Shown piece by piece: positions 1 through 5,749 of a stretch of 5,749 nt of DNA. The translations under genes and the position numbers were made by a program. The notes under the pieces are model-generated. The model was not told where the DNA came from. It saw nothing but the letters and a program-made list of their open reading frames with translations, and did no database searches. Origin of the DNA: Candidatus Sabulitectum sp. (GTDB taxonomy: Bacteria; Fermentibacterota; Fermentibacteria; Fermentibacterales; Fermentibacteraceae); assembly GCA_023145935.1 (NCBI GenBank), contig JAGLDB010000129.1, forward strand, positions 1-5,749, read 5' to 3'. The stretch's first letter is position 1; each line of letters begins with the position of its first letter.

Positions 1-642
1 GAAGAAAAGAATCGTCAAAAGATCATGAGGATTTTTAAAAAGGCTGGCTGGTCAAAAGAATCACCGGGCAACGGAGTTTTCACTTCAGGTATAGTCTCTG
101 AAATGAAAATGTACAAGCATGGGGTCATGGCAGAACTTCATTCACATATTTTTTACTTCCCGGCAACATTTCCCGGTAAACTTCCATTTGATCTGTTTGA
201 TAACGGCAGGTTGCTTGAACCGGGTTTGATGGGTTTTGCCTGGCACAATGCCCTGCTGCTGGTGATTATTCACATGCTTACAAACATTTCAATAAGACCT
301 GTATGGTGGGTTGATATCTGCCTGCTTTGCAGCAAAGTCACAGACGAAGGTACATGGGATATGTTTCTGCGAAATGCCTTCGGTACAAAACTGGGGCCTG
401 CAATCGCTTCAACTCTTCTCACTGCATCTTCTGAACTTGAAGCCCCTGTACCGGGAGAGATCATTAACTCTCTGCAGGTGAAAAAATACCAACGGGAAGA
501 TATCCTTGCCCGTCTAAAAATCGGCAGAAGAATACCTACACTGTTGAATCTGAAATACCTTACAGGCTGGAAAAGCATTTCCTGGGGATTTGCTCTTTTC
601 TGGTTAGTTGTTTCCCGCCAGCAACCCCTGAGGAAGGAGTGA
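1..642 (+). CDS. Nucleotidyltransferase-like family protein (possible NTP_transf_5 type), C-terminal part, 5' truncated
   Basis: The frame is open from base 1, so the gene almost certainly starts upstream. The ATG at 25 has no Shine-Dalgarno site and sits in a continuous helix-like stretch (EEKNRQKIMRIFKKAGW). The visible part shows an ELHSHIF motif, then an aromatic and proline-rich stretch, then a hydrophobic helix (HNALLLVIIHML) followed by WWVDICLL and TWDMFLRNA. This order (ELHxxxF, H-rich hydrophobic helix, W-x-D-hydrophobic, WD) matches my memory of the C-terminal half of the uncharacterised nucleotidyltransferase family PF14907. In that family the catalytic nucleotidyl-transfer residues lie further N-terminal, outside this window, so activity cannot be judged. 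The protein ends with a hydrophobic segment (SWGFALFWLVV) and a basic tail. Its stop overlaps the ribosome-binding region of the next gene, which suggests an operon. Family assignment is moderate; that it is a real partial gene is fairly secure. Confidence 0.6.
   Translation, partial: EEKNRQKIMRIFKKAGWSKESPGNGVFTSGIVSEMKMYKHGVMAELHSHIFYFPATFPGKLPFDLFDNGRLLEPGLMGFAWHNALLLVIIHMLTNISIRPVWWVDICLLCSKVTDEGTWDMFLRNAFGTKLGPAIASTLLTASSELEAPVPGEIINSLQVKKYQREDILARLKIGRRIPTLLNLKYLTGWKSISWGFALFWLVVSRQQPLRKE
634..639 (+). promoter_or_regulatory. Shine-Dalgarno site (AAGGAG) deciding the GTG start at 645
   Basis: AAGGAG lies at the very end of the upstream gene, 5 nt before the GTG at 645. The in-frame GTG at 639 would begin inside this site and would have no site of its own, so 645 is preferred. 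The upstream stop TGA (640–642) falls between the site and the start, the layout expected for translational coupling. Confidence 0.75.
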
Positions 643-644
643 TT

Positions 645-1301
645 GTGAAGCCTGCAGTTAACAAGCTTCAGGAGAATACCTCAGAAATGTATCAGAATGC
701 TTTGAAAGTGTATCGTGAAAATGACAATCCACTTGCGGAAACTACATGTATCCAAGCTTTACAAATGCTTGAACAGACCTCCGGACTGGTATACGAAAAA
801 GCGCTGTTTTACAGATTGCTGGCCAATATCTATAACAAAACCGGAGACTACAGGAAATCACTTGAGAACAGTCATGTTTCAGCAGAGCTTTTCCTGACCA
901 TTGGAAAAATGGAAGAAGCAGTTCCTGTATACTCAAATTGCGGAGTTCTGCTTCATTACCTGGGGGACCACGCAGGAGCATACAAGATAAATCTGCAGGC
1001 TTTTGAACTTGCAGAAAAGAATGGTCTTGAGCAGGAAAAAGCAAGGGTTCTGCTGAATATCGCATCTCTTCTGGTGGAAGCAATGGCCAGAGTAAGAACC
1101 CTTAGCGGTATGTTGCCTATCTGCGCTTCGTGCAAGAAGATCAGAGATGACGATGGGTACTGGCAGCAAATTGAATCCTACATTTCCTGCCATTCCGAGG
1201 CAGAGTTCAGTCACGGTCTCTGTTCTGATTGCATGAAGAAACTTTACCCCGAAATTGCCGATGAGCTACAGGATACGGTGCAAAGAAAAGCACTGGAATA
1301 A
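645..1301 (+). CDS. Short TPR protein with C-terminal double-CxxC module (paralogue 1)
   Basis: This is a 218-residue protein starting at GTG. Residues 12–143 form about three and a half TPR-like helical repeats and align without gaps to residues 27–158 of the next gene, with about 52 of 132 identical by hand count. Residues 151–205 form the tail module: GMLPIC-ASC (C160, C163), the IRDDDGYWQQ core, then C193 and C196, then KLYPEI. The two CxxC pairs suggest zinc or another metal, but that is inference. I know this tail from the C-termini of many PAS, response-regulator and TPR signalling proteins; I know of no assigned function. Relative to paralogue 2 it lacks about 228 residues (TPRs 5–8 and the signalling helix), with the joint near LLVEAMARV. 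It is probably cytoplasmic, with no signal peptide or membrane segment, and is coupled to the nucleotidyltransferase-like gene. It could be a functional mini-version or a deletion relic; the intact frame favours function. Confidence 0.8.
   Translation: MKPAVNKLQENTSEMYQNALKVYRENDNPLAETTCIQALQMLEQTSGLVYEKALFYRLLANIYNKTGDYRKSLENSHVSAELFLTIGKMEEAVPVYSNCGVLLHYLGDHAGAYKINLQAFELAEKNGLEQEKARVLLNIASLLVEAMARVRTLSGMLPICASCKKIRDDDGYWQQIESYISCHSEAEFSHGLCSDCMKKLYPEIADELQDTVQRKALE
1095..1259 (+). repeat. CxxC-tail module, copy 1
   Basis: This is the 165-nt coding repeat for the 55-residue tail. It matches copy 2 at 2636–2800, differing at roughly 10% of bases. A 35-nt stretch (1206–1240) is identical to 2747–2781. 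Five residues differ from copy 2, including an extra cysteine (SCHS, residue 182) where copy 2 has asparagine. Confidence 0.85.
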
Positions 1302-1462
1302 ATATGAGATTCATGAATACGAAAACGCATTACTCTCTGTATCTGAAAAATAGGTTATCAAGCTGAGAGAAATATTAAAGGATTTCAGACTCATCGCAAA
1401 GCTTGAGCTTGTATTGCCTGCCCGACTGTTTTATCTTGTATGGTTAGGCAAAGGAGGATCTC
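1302..1462 (+). other. Intergenic gap without a recognisable gene
   Basis: This is a 161-nt AT-rich spacer between paralogues 1 and 2. I see no convincing terminator: the only inverted repeats are 5–6 bp with long loops, for example TTGCCT at 1414–1419 against AGGCAA at 1446–1451. No −35/−10 pair scores well. TATTAA at 1373–1378 resembles a −10 box but lacks a partner at the right distance. A 20-codon ORF at 1304–1366 has no ribosome-binding site. The spacer may hold a promoter for the next gene that does not follow the sigma-70 consensus. Confidence 0.5.
1450..1457 (+). promoter_or_regulatory. Strong Shine-Dalgarno site (AAAGGAGG) for the gene at 1463
   Basis: This near-perfect anti-16S match ends 5 nt before the ATG at 1463, fixing that start and predicting efficient translation. 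Confidence 0.85.
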
Positions 1463-2824
1463 ATGAGTAATAGAATCCCACAGCTGACCGTAATGGCAGA
1501 AGAACTTCATAGTGCAAGCGAGGAAGAGCTGCAGAAGCTTGCAGTTACTGTTTATGATGTAGTATTTGAAATTTACAAGTCAGGCGAAAACTCTGAAGCA
1601 AAGAACATCTGTCTTGAAGCTCTGGAGCTTCTTAACCAGACTGCCGGTGTACTGAAGGGCAAAGGACTTTTAAACAAACTGCTGGCCAATACACTTCATA
1701 AAAAGGGGAATCTTAAAGATTCTTTAAAATACAATTTTCTTGCCGGGGAGCAATTGCTTGCAGCAGGAGAGAAAAAGACTGCTGCTTCTGTTTACGGGAA
1801 CTGCGGAGCATTACTCTACTATCTGGGCGACACTGCAGGTTCATACAAATGGCAGCTTAAGACCCTGCAGATATCAGAAGAAAATGATCTGAAATACGAG
1901 AAAGCCCGTGCTCTGGTAAACATCTCAGTTATTCTGGAAAAAAGACGCGAGTATTCTGAAGCTTTGAGCAGTCTGGAACAGGCAAGAATCATTTTCCAGG
2001 ATTTGTCAGACAACAGAGGCCTTTCCTATTCTCTTTCAGCAATTGCAATAGTTAAGGCTCAACTGGGAGAAACGAAAGAATCTCTTGAGTATCATGAGCA
2101 TGCTTTAAATCTTAGAAAGGAAATGGGCGAAGAGAGAGAAATACTTTTGTCCTTCATAACTTTTTCCAACCATCTGTCAGACATAAATCGACCGGAAGAA
2201 GCAGAGCAGCTTTGTTTGCAGGCTCTTGAAATCACTGATGAATCCCACTGGCCAAATATGCAAGCCATTGTGTTGCTTAATATCATTGATGCCCTGCATG
2301 CACAGGGTCTTTACAAAGATGCAACGCAAAGAATAAGTGAGGCTTCTGCACTGTTCGCTACTTTTGACGGGCACAATGATAGCAGAGCCAGGCTGAAAAC
2401 GCTTGAATCAAAAGTATTGTTCGCTCAGGAAAAGCATAAAGCTGCTTATCTGACTCTTCTTGCTGGTACAGAGGAGAAGGATCAGATTCACAAAGAAAAC
2501 AGGGATGAAGAAATATCACGAATGAAGATTGCTACAGAGGTGGAAACAAGCCTCAGAGAAAAGGAAATAATTGCACGGAAAAACCTTGAGCTTTCAGAAA
2601 CGAACGATCAACTCAGAATAGCGCTTGCCCGGGTGAAAACCCTCAGTGGTATGTTGCCTATCTGTGGTTCATGCAAGAGGATCAGAGATGACGACGGGTA
2701 CTGGCAACAAATTGAATCCTACATTTCCAATCACTCAGATGCAGAATTCAGTCACGGTCTCTGTTCTGATTGCATGAAGAAGCTTTACCCCGAAATTGCC
2801 GGTGATGTTCCGGAAGATACCTAG
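1463..2824 (+). CDS. TPR signalling-type protein with coiled-coil linker and C-terminal double-CxxC module (paralogue 2)
   Basis: This 453-residue protein has an ideal Shine-Dalgarno site. Residues ~27–342 read as about eight TPR-like repeats; the clearest are at 105–140 (NCGALLYYLGDTAGSYK), 145–180, 184–219 (AIVKAQLGETKESLEYHEHAL) and 264–300. These repeats usually bind partner proteins. Residues ~340–395 are a charged heptad-rich helix (EEISRMKIATEVETSLREKE, then LELSETNDQLRIALARV), resembling the linker that precedes GGDEF or histidine-kinase domains in TPR-containing sensors. Neither output domain follows. Instead the helix runs into the tail module at 392–446, with C401, C404, C434 and C437 and the IRDDDGYWQQ core. 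There is no signal peptide or membrane span, so it is probably cytosolic. A scaffold or sensor role is inference; the tail may bind metal or a partner. The neighbours on both sides carry the same tail. Confidence 0.87.
   Translation: MSNRIPQLTVMAEELHSASEEELQKLAVTVYDVVFEIYKSGENSEAKNICLEALELLNQTAGVLKGKGLLNKLLANTLHKKGNLKDSLKYNFLAGEQLLAAGEKKTAASVYGNCGALLYYLGDTAGSYKWQLKTLQISEENDLKYEKARALVNISVILEKRREYSEALSSLEQARIIFQDLSDNRGLSYSLSAIAIVKAQLGETKESLEYHEHALNLRKEMGEEREILLSFITFSNHLSDINRPEEAEQLCLQALEITDESHWPNMQAIVLLNIIDALHAQGLYKDATQRISEASALFATFDGHNDSRARLKTLESKVLFAQEKHKAAYLTLLAGTEEKDQIHKENRDEEISRMKIATEVETSLREKEIIARKNLELSETNDQLRIALARVKTLSGMLPICGSCKRIRDDDGYWQQIESYISNHSDAEFSHGLCSDCMKKLYPEIAGDVPEDT
2636..2800 (+). 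repeat. CxxC-tail module, copy 2
   Basis: This 165-nt segment encodes the 55-residue tail of paralogue 2. By hand alignment 50 of 55 residues match copy 1 and about 40 of 55 match copy 3. Similarity to copy 1 drops sharply upstream of the ALARVKTLSG region, so the conserved unit is the tail and not the whole gene. Confidence 0.85.
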
Positions 2825-2844
2825 CAATATAGAAATGAGATGAT

Positions 2845-2932
2845 ATGAGTATAACTGAAGAGCAGATAGGTGTTCTGCTCACGAAATAGCTGCTTTGTTG
2901 ATACATGAATCTGTGCCGGAAAAGTGGTTGTC
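2845..2932 (+). pseudogene. Possible frameshifted 5' part of the third paralogue gene
   Basis: An ATG at 2845, 20 nt after the preceding stop and with only a weak GAG site, starts a 14-codon frame (MSITEEQIGVLLTK, stop at 2887). Reading on in the other two frames gives protein-like continuations: HEIAALLIHESVPEKWL from 2880 and then VVHELLHLRLYGMNQML from 2924. Joining the three would need two single-base losses, near 2880 and 2930. The resulting gene of about 134 residues would begin at a normal operon spacing. Alternatives are ordinary intergenic DNA before a gene starting at 2924, or base-calling errors. The idea rests on peptide plausibility alone. Confidence 0.35.
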
Positions 2933-3247
2933 CATGAGTTGCTTCATCTCAGGCTCTACGGAATGAACCAAATGCTCGAGGCCAATATAAACATTATTTC
3001 TGGCTCTGGCTCTGACTCTTCCGACCCCAATAAACAATTTGCCATTAAACACTTAAGTGGTATGCTTCCCATCTGCCCTTCGTGCAAGAGGATCAGAGAT
3101 GATGACGGCTACTGGCAACAGGTTGACTCATACATTTCCAGTCACTCGGCAGCTCAGTTCAAACACAGTTTTTGTGCAGACTGCATGGAAAAACTCTATC
3201 CTGATCTGTCGGATGCAGATGAAATGTTTAATGGAGAACAGGGATAG
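2924..3247 (+). CDS. Small protein with HELLH segment and C-terminal double-CxxC module (paralogue 3)
   Basis: The open frame encodes 107 residues from a GTG at 2924. The start is uncertain: no good Shine-Dalgarno site is visible, in-frame ATGs at 2963 and 2972 are alternatives, and the true 5' end may be frameshifted upstream. Residues 1–20 contain VVHELLHLRLYGM. HELLH fits the HExxH zinc-binding signature of metallopeptidases, but it sits at the extreme N-terminus without the rest of such a domain, so peptidase activity is doubtful. Residues 26–36 are a Ser/Gly/Asp linker (SGSGSDSSDPN). Residues 42–96 form the tail module with C51, C54, C84 and C87, about 73% identical to copy 2. No TPR remains. 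It may be a free-standing tail protein, or the 3' remnant of a broken gene. Confidence 0.6.
   Translation: MVVHELLHLRLYGMNQMLEANINIISGSGSDSSDPNKQFAIKHLSGMLPICPSCKRIRDDDGYWQQVDSYISSHSAAQFKHSFCADCMEKLYPDLSDADEMFNGEQG
3047..3211 (+). repeat. CxxC-tail module, copy 3
   Basis: This is the third and most diverged copy. The first half (MLPICPSCKRIRDDDGYWQQ) is nearly the same as copy 2. The second half has more substitutions (AAQFKHSFCADCMEKLYPDL), but all four cysteines, the GYWQQ core and KLYP are kept. Confidence 0.8.
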
Positions 3248-3283
3248 ATCATGCAATTTGTGATAATACCGCAACGCTGGAAT
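3248..3283 (+). other. Convergent intergenic gap of 36 nt
   Basis: This gap separates the stop codons of the plus-strand cluster and the minus-strand vanW gene. I see no GC-rich hairpin with a T-tract for either strand. Termination may be factor-dependent, or the transcripts may overlap. Confidence 0.5.
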
Positions 3284-4120
3284 TCATTCCTTCCCACCTT
3301 CAACAATGAGTCCCGGAACAGATGAAACATCGTAGAGCACTTCAACATGGTTTTTGAACAAGAGCTTCTCCGATAGAATCCTGGAAGATTCACGGTCTGT
3401 CTCAATGCGCCACAGCTCATTCTCACGGTAAACTATTCCGTTTTCCCTTATGAAACGATGATTTTTCTCTACGATTGAATAGGCAACTGGTAGAGCCTCC
3501 CGGCAACGAATTTCTCCGCACAGATATTCATCATCAAGCCATATCTTCAACTGAAAACATGAGGAAGTATTATTCCTGAAGGCAAGATCAAGATAGTTGT
3601 AGAATACAGTTGCACCTGTTCCAAAAGGCACTATTCTTTTGTAATCAGGAAATGGATCTGTAGAATGTCTGTGCCGTTCTGTGACCCCAAGCGAAGTATG
3701 CAGAACCATCCAGTGAAGCAGGTTTGTAAGCTGACACAGCCCCCCGCCTGCCATAGACGTCAACTTGCCGAATGAAAGCTGTAATCCCGGAGGAAAACCC
3801 CGACTGCTCACCGGGTTCCCCACCAGCTTCCAGAAGGAAAATACCTCTGACTGCGCCACCACCAGACCATCGATAAAAGAGACTGCGATCCGAAGACTCT
3901 GTACCTTGTTCTTCTGCAGATCAATATCAGTTCCAGCAAGCTTGCGCAGAAGAAGAGAGCTGTGTGAAACCACCACATAAGGAAACAATTCATCTGTAAG
4001 ATTGGAAGAATAGCTCTCACCGCTAAAGTACCAGCTGCACCGCCTTTTCAGGCGGTGCAGACCTACAGATATTCTATAGAAGAAGGGATTCCTCGAAGAG
4101 AGAGGTTTTCTGATACTCAT
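3284..4120 (-). CDS. vanW: VanW family protein
   Basis: This 278-residue protein is close in length to the VanW of vanB-type clusters (about 275 residues, from memory). The family hallmarks are in order: VSHSSLLLRKLAGTDIDLQ (51–69), NKVQSLRIA (71–79), the SEVFSFWKLVG segment (91–101), GGGLCQLTNLLHWM (125–138, with the conserved cysteine at 129), ERHRHS (148–153), FGTGATVFYNYLDLAFRNN (166–184) and the IWLDDEYLCGE region (193–203). The biochemical role of VanW is unknown. It is an accessory gene of vanB clusters and is also widespread in genomes without resistance, and no other van gene is visible here. No signal peptide or membrane helix is obvious. The ATG lies 2 nt after the fhs stop without a strong ribosome-binding site, so translation is probably coupled to fhs. 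Family assignment is secure; the start is likely but not proven. Confidence 0.93.
   Translation of the reverse strand: MSIRKPLSSRNPFFYRISVGLHRLKRRCSWYFSGESYSSNLTDELFPYVVVSHSSLLLRKLAGTDIDLQKNKVQSLRIAVSFIDGLVVAQSEVFSFWKLVGNPVSSRGFPPGLQLSFGKLTSMAGGGLCQLTNLLHWMVLHTSLGVTERHRHSTDPFPDYKRIVPFGTGATVFYNYLDLAFRNNTSSCFQLKIWLDDEYLCGEIRCREALPVAYSIVEKNHRFIRENGIVYRENELWRIETDRESSRILSEKLLFKNHVEVLYDVSSVPGLIVEGGKE
4035..4060 (-). other. Perfect 11-bp hairpin with GAAA tetraloop inside the vanW coding region
   Basis: On the minus strand the arms CTGCACCGCCT and AGGCGGTGCAG pair fully around GAAA, a GNRA-type loop. The hairpin covers codons 21–29 (LHRLKRRCS) and begins 60 nt after the start codon. No T-tract follows, so it is not an intrinsic terminator. 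It could slow ribosomes, protect mRNA or modulate vanW relative to fhs, or be a by-product of codon choice. Confidence 0.7.
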
Positions 4121-4122
4121 TA

Positions 4123-5749
4123 CTAAAAGAGCCCTGTTACATTCCCTTCTTCATCCACATCCATGTTTTCGGCAGCCGGGGTTGAAGGCAGACCGGGCAT
4201 CCTCATTATAGCCCCAGTGACCGGAACAAGAAATCCAGCTCCTGCTGAGATCTCTATATCACGAACCGTTACCACAAAGTCTTTGGGTCTGCCCAGCAGT
4301 CTGGGATTATCGGAGAGAGATTTCTGGGTTTTTGCAATACAGACAGGAAGTTTGTCATAGCCAAACTTCTTTATTGTTCGCAGATCCTTCTTCGCCTGAG
4401 CAGTAAAATCAATATGCTCTGCACCGTAGATCTCCTTTGCAACGATCTCTATCTTGTTCTCCACAGTGTCATTCCAGTCATACAGCGGTTTGAAGGTACC
4501 TTTGCAGTCCTGAGCATTATTTACCACCAGCTCTGCAAGATCCTCCATTCCTTTTCCACCTCTGGCAAACCCGTCACCAACAGCAACGGAAATCCCCATA
4601 TTTTTGCAATAATCAACAACCAGCTCAACTTCAGCATTGGTGTCAGATGCAAATCTATTAAGGCAGACAACTGCCGGCAGTTTGAATTTGCTGATATTCT
4701 CAAGGTGTTTTACCATGTTGGGCAGGCCTGCCTCCAGTTTCTTCAGATTAGGAGAATTCAGGTCTCTTTTCTTCACTCCGCCATGCATTTTCAGAGCACG
4801 ACAGGTTACCACCAGCACTACAAGCGAAGGGCACAGATTACCGTATACGCATTTGATATCAAAGAACTTTTCTGCTCCCAGGTCGAAACCGAACCCAGCC
4901 TCAGTAATCACCCAGTCAGAGAATGCTACAGCCATCTTTGTGGCAAGAATCGAGTTGCAACCATGGGCTATATTTGCAAAAGGGCCACAGTGCACAAAGG
5001 CGGGGTTTCCCTCGAGAGTTTGAACCAGATTTGGTTTGATAGCGTCCTTCAACAGCATAGCCATTGCACCGGTAACGCCCATCCTCTTGGCTATAACTTC
5101 CTTTCCGTCATAAGTCAGCCCGATAAATATCCTGTCAATTCGCTCTTTTAGATCGTCCAGGTCAGTTGCGAGTGCAAGAATTGCCATGATCTCGCTGGCT
5201 GCTGTAATATCAAACCCGGTTTCTCTTGGAACACCCTGAGTTTTTCCACCAAGTCCAATAACTATATCTCGCAGTGAGCGGTCATTCATATCCATAACAC
5301 GCTTGAAACTTACGGTTCTGGCATCCAGCAGACAATCATTCCCCTGATGGAGATGGTTATCAATCACGGTGCAAAGAAGATTATTTGCCGCTGTTATGGC
5401 GTGCATGTCTCCGGTGAAATGCAGGTTGATATCTTCCATGGGAATAATCTGCGAGTATCCTCCGCCTGCAGCTCCCCCCTTAATCCCGAATACGGGTCCC
5501 AGTGAAGGCTCGCGAACAGCACAGCATACATTCTTACCTATTCTTGCAAGTCCCTGGGTTAAACCTATTGTTGCAGTTGTTTTTCCCTCACCAGCTGGAG
5601 TAGGTGTAATTGCCGACACCAGGATCAATTTCCCCTGCCCTTTTTTTCTTTTGTTCAGAGCATCAAGATGCACCTTTGCCTTGTCAGAGCCGTAAAGATC
5701 CAGATCCTCCGGTTTAAGCCCAAGCTTCGCTGCGATCTCCAGTATAGGT
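4123..5749 (-). CDS. fhs: Formate–tetrahydrofolate ligase (10-formyl-THF synthetase), N-terminus outside the window
   Basis: The enzyme joins formate to tetrahydrofolate with ATP, giving 10-formyl-THF for purine synthesis, one-carbon metabolism or the Wood-Ljungdahl methyl branch; it is cytosolic. The visible 541 residues (numbered from the first whole codon) include the YGSDKAK start region, ITPTPAGEGKTT (the ATP P-loop, ~47–58), EPSLGPVFGIKGGAAGGGY (80–98, family signature 1), PMEDINLHFTGD, VPRETGFDI, FVHCGPFANIAHG, VTCRALKMHGG (314–324, signature 2), GRPKDF and the C-terminal MPGLPSTPAAE with a final TGLF. The frame is open to the window edge. Compared with the ~559-residue Moorella enzyme recalled from memory, about 17 N-terminal residues are missing, so the GTG at 5673 is internal and not the start. 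No catalytic segment appears lost. It is followed by vanW after 2 nt. Its presence alone does not show acetogenesis. Confidence 0.97.
   Translation of the reverse strand, partial: PILEIAAKLGLKPEDLDLYGSDKAKVHLDALNKRKKGQGKLILVSAITPTPAGEGKTTATIGLTQGLARIGKNVCCAVREPSLGPVFGIKGGAAGGGYSQIIPMEDINLHFTGDMHAITAANNLLCTVIDNHLHQGNDCLLDARTVSFKRVMDMNDRSLRDIVIGLGGKTQGVPRETGFDITAASEIMAILALATDLDDLKERIDRIFIGLTYDGKEVIAKRMGVTGAMAMLLKDAIKPNLVQTLEGNPAFVHCGPFANIAHGCNSILATKMAVAFSDWVITEAGFGFDLGAEKFFDIKCVYGNLCPSLVVLVVTCRALKMHGGVKKRDLNSPNLKKLEAGLPNMVKHLENISKFKLPAVVCLNRFASDTNAEVELVVDYCKNMGISVAVGDGFARGGKGMEDLAELVVNNAQDCKGTFKPLYDWNDTVENKIEIVAKEIYGAEHIDFTAQAKKDLRTIKKFGYDKLPVCIAKTQKSLSDNPRLLGRPKDFVVTVRDIEISAGAGFLVPVTGAIMRMPGLPSTPAAENMDVDEEGNVTGLF

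Noticed and set aside
270..578. A 102-codon open frame on the minus strand
   Set aside because: It is antisense to the nucleotidyltransferase-like gene, with no supporting motif.
639..644. GTG at 639 as the start of paralogue 1
   Set aside because: It begins at the last base of the only Shine-Dalgarno sequence and would have none of its own. The GTG at 645 is correctly spaced.
742..1083. A 113-codon open frame on the minus strand
   Set aside because: It is antisense to the TPR region of paralogue 1, with no ribosome-binding site or protein-like pattern.
1304..1366. A 20-codon ORF after paralogue 1
   Set aside because: It has no ribosome-binding site and no recognisable peptide feature, and a short frame like this is expected by chance.
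1414..1451. Inverted repeat TTGCCT/AGGCAA before paralogue 2 as an operator or riboswitch
   Set aside because: The arms are 6 bp with a 26-nt loop and no further structure, which is within chance expectation.
4035..4060. The vanW hairpin as an intrinsic terminator
   Set aside because: It has no T-tract after the stem on either strand and lies inside an intact coding sequence.
3284..4120. Vancomycin resistance locus
   Set aside because: Only the accessory vanW family gene is present. No ligase, dehydrogenase, dipeptidase or two-component regulator is visible, and vanW homologues are common in non-resistant genomes.
4414..5151. A 245-codon open frame on the plus strand
   Set aside because: It lies wholly antisense to fhs, whose protein is unmistakable. 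The translation has no recognisable motif and is a typical mirror frame.

Overview
The window holds two convergent gene groups: four genes on the + strand (1–3247) and two on the − strand (3284–5749). Their stop codons are only 36 nt apart. It looks like an AT-leaning bacterial chromosome with clear Shine-Dalgarno sites. I see no phage, insertion-sequence, rRNA, tRNA or CRISPR feature. The lineage cannot be fixed from the sequence. From general knowledge, TPR signalling proteins with the CxxC tail seen here are frequent in Deltaproteobacteria, spirochaetes and uncultured candidate phyla, and an anaerobe of that kind would fit.

Plus strand. The window opens inside a gene whose visible part resembles the C-terminal half of an uncharacterised nucleotidyltransferase-like family (1–642). 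A TPR protein (645–1301) is coupled to it across the stop codon. After a 161-nt gap comes a larger TPR protein with a predicted signalling helix (1463–2824), and then a short protein (2924–3247). All three end in the same ~55-residue module: C-x2-C, an IRDDDGYWQQ core, C-x2-C, then KLYP. They form a tandem paralogue cluster. The first looks like an in-frame internal-deletion form of the second. The third carries the module behind an unrelated HELLH-containing segment, and the DNA just upstream of it appears frameshifted.

Minus strand. Formate–tetrahydrofolate ligase (fhs, 5' end beyond the window) is followed after 2 nt by a full-length VanW-family gene, so the two are probably co-transcribed. 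No van ligase, dehydrogenase or dipeptidase gene is visible, so vancomycin resistance should not be inferred. The vanW gene has a perfect 11-bp stem with a GAAA tetraloop in its mRNA, starting 60 nt into the coding region.

The most interesting part is the three-paralogue CxxC-tail cluster. The tail is about 91% identical in protein between copies 1 and 2 while the TPR regions are only about 39% identical. This suggests homogenisation or exchange of the tail as a mobile 3' module, or very strong constraint on it.
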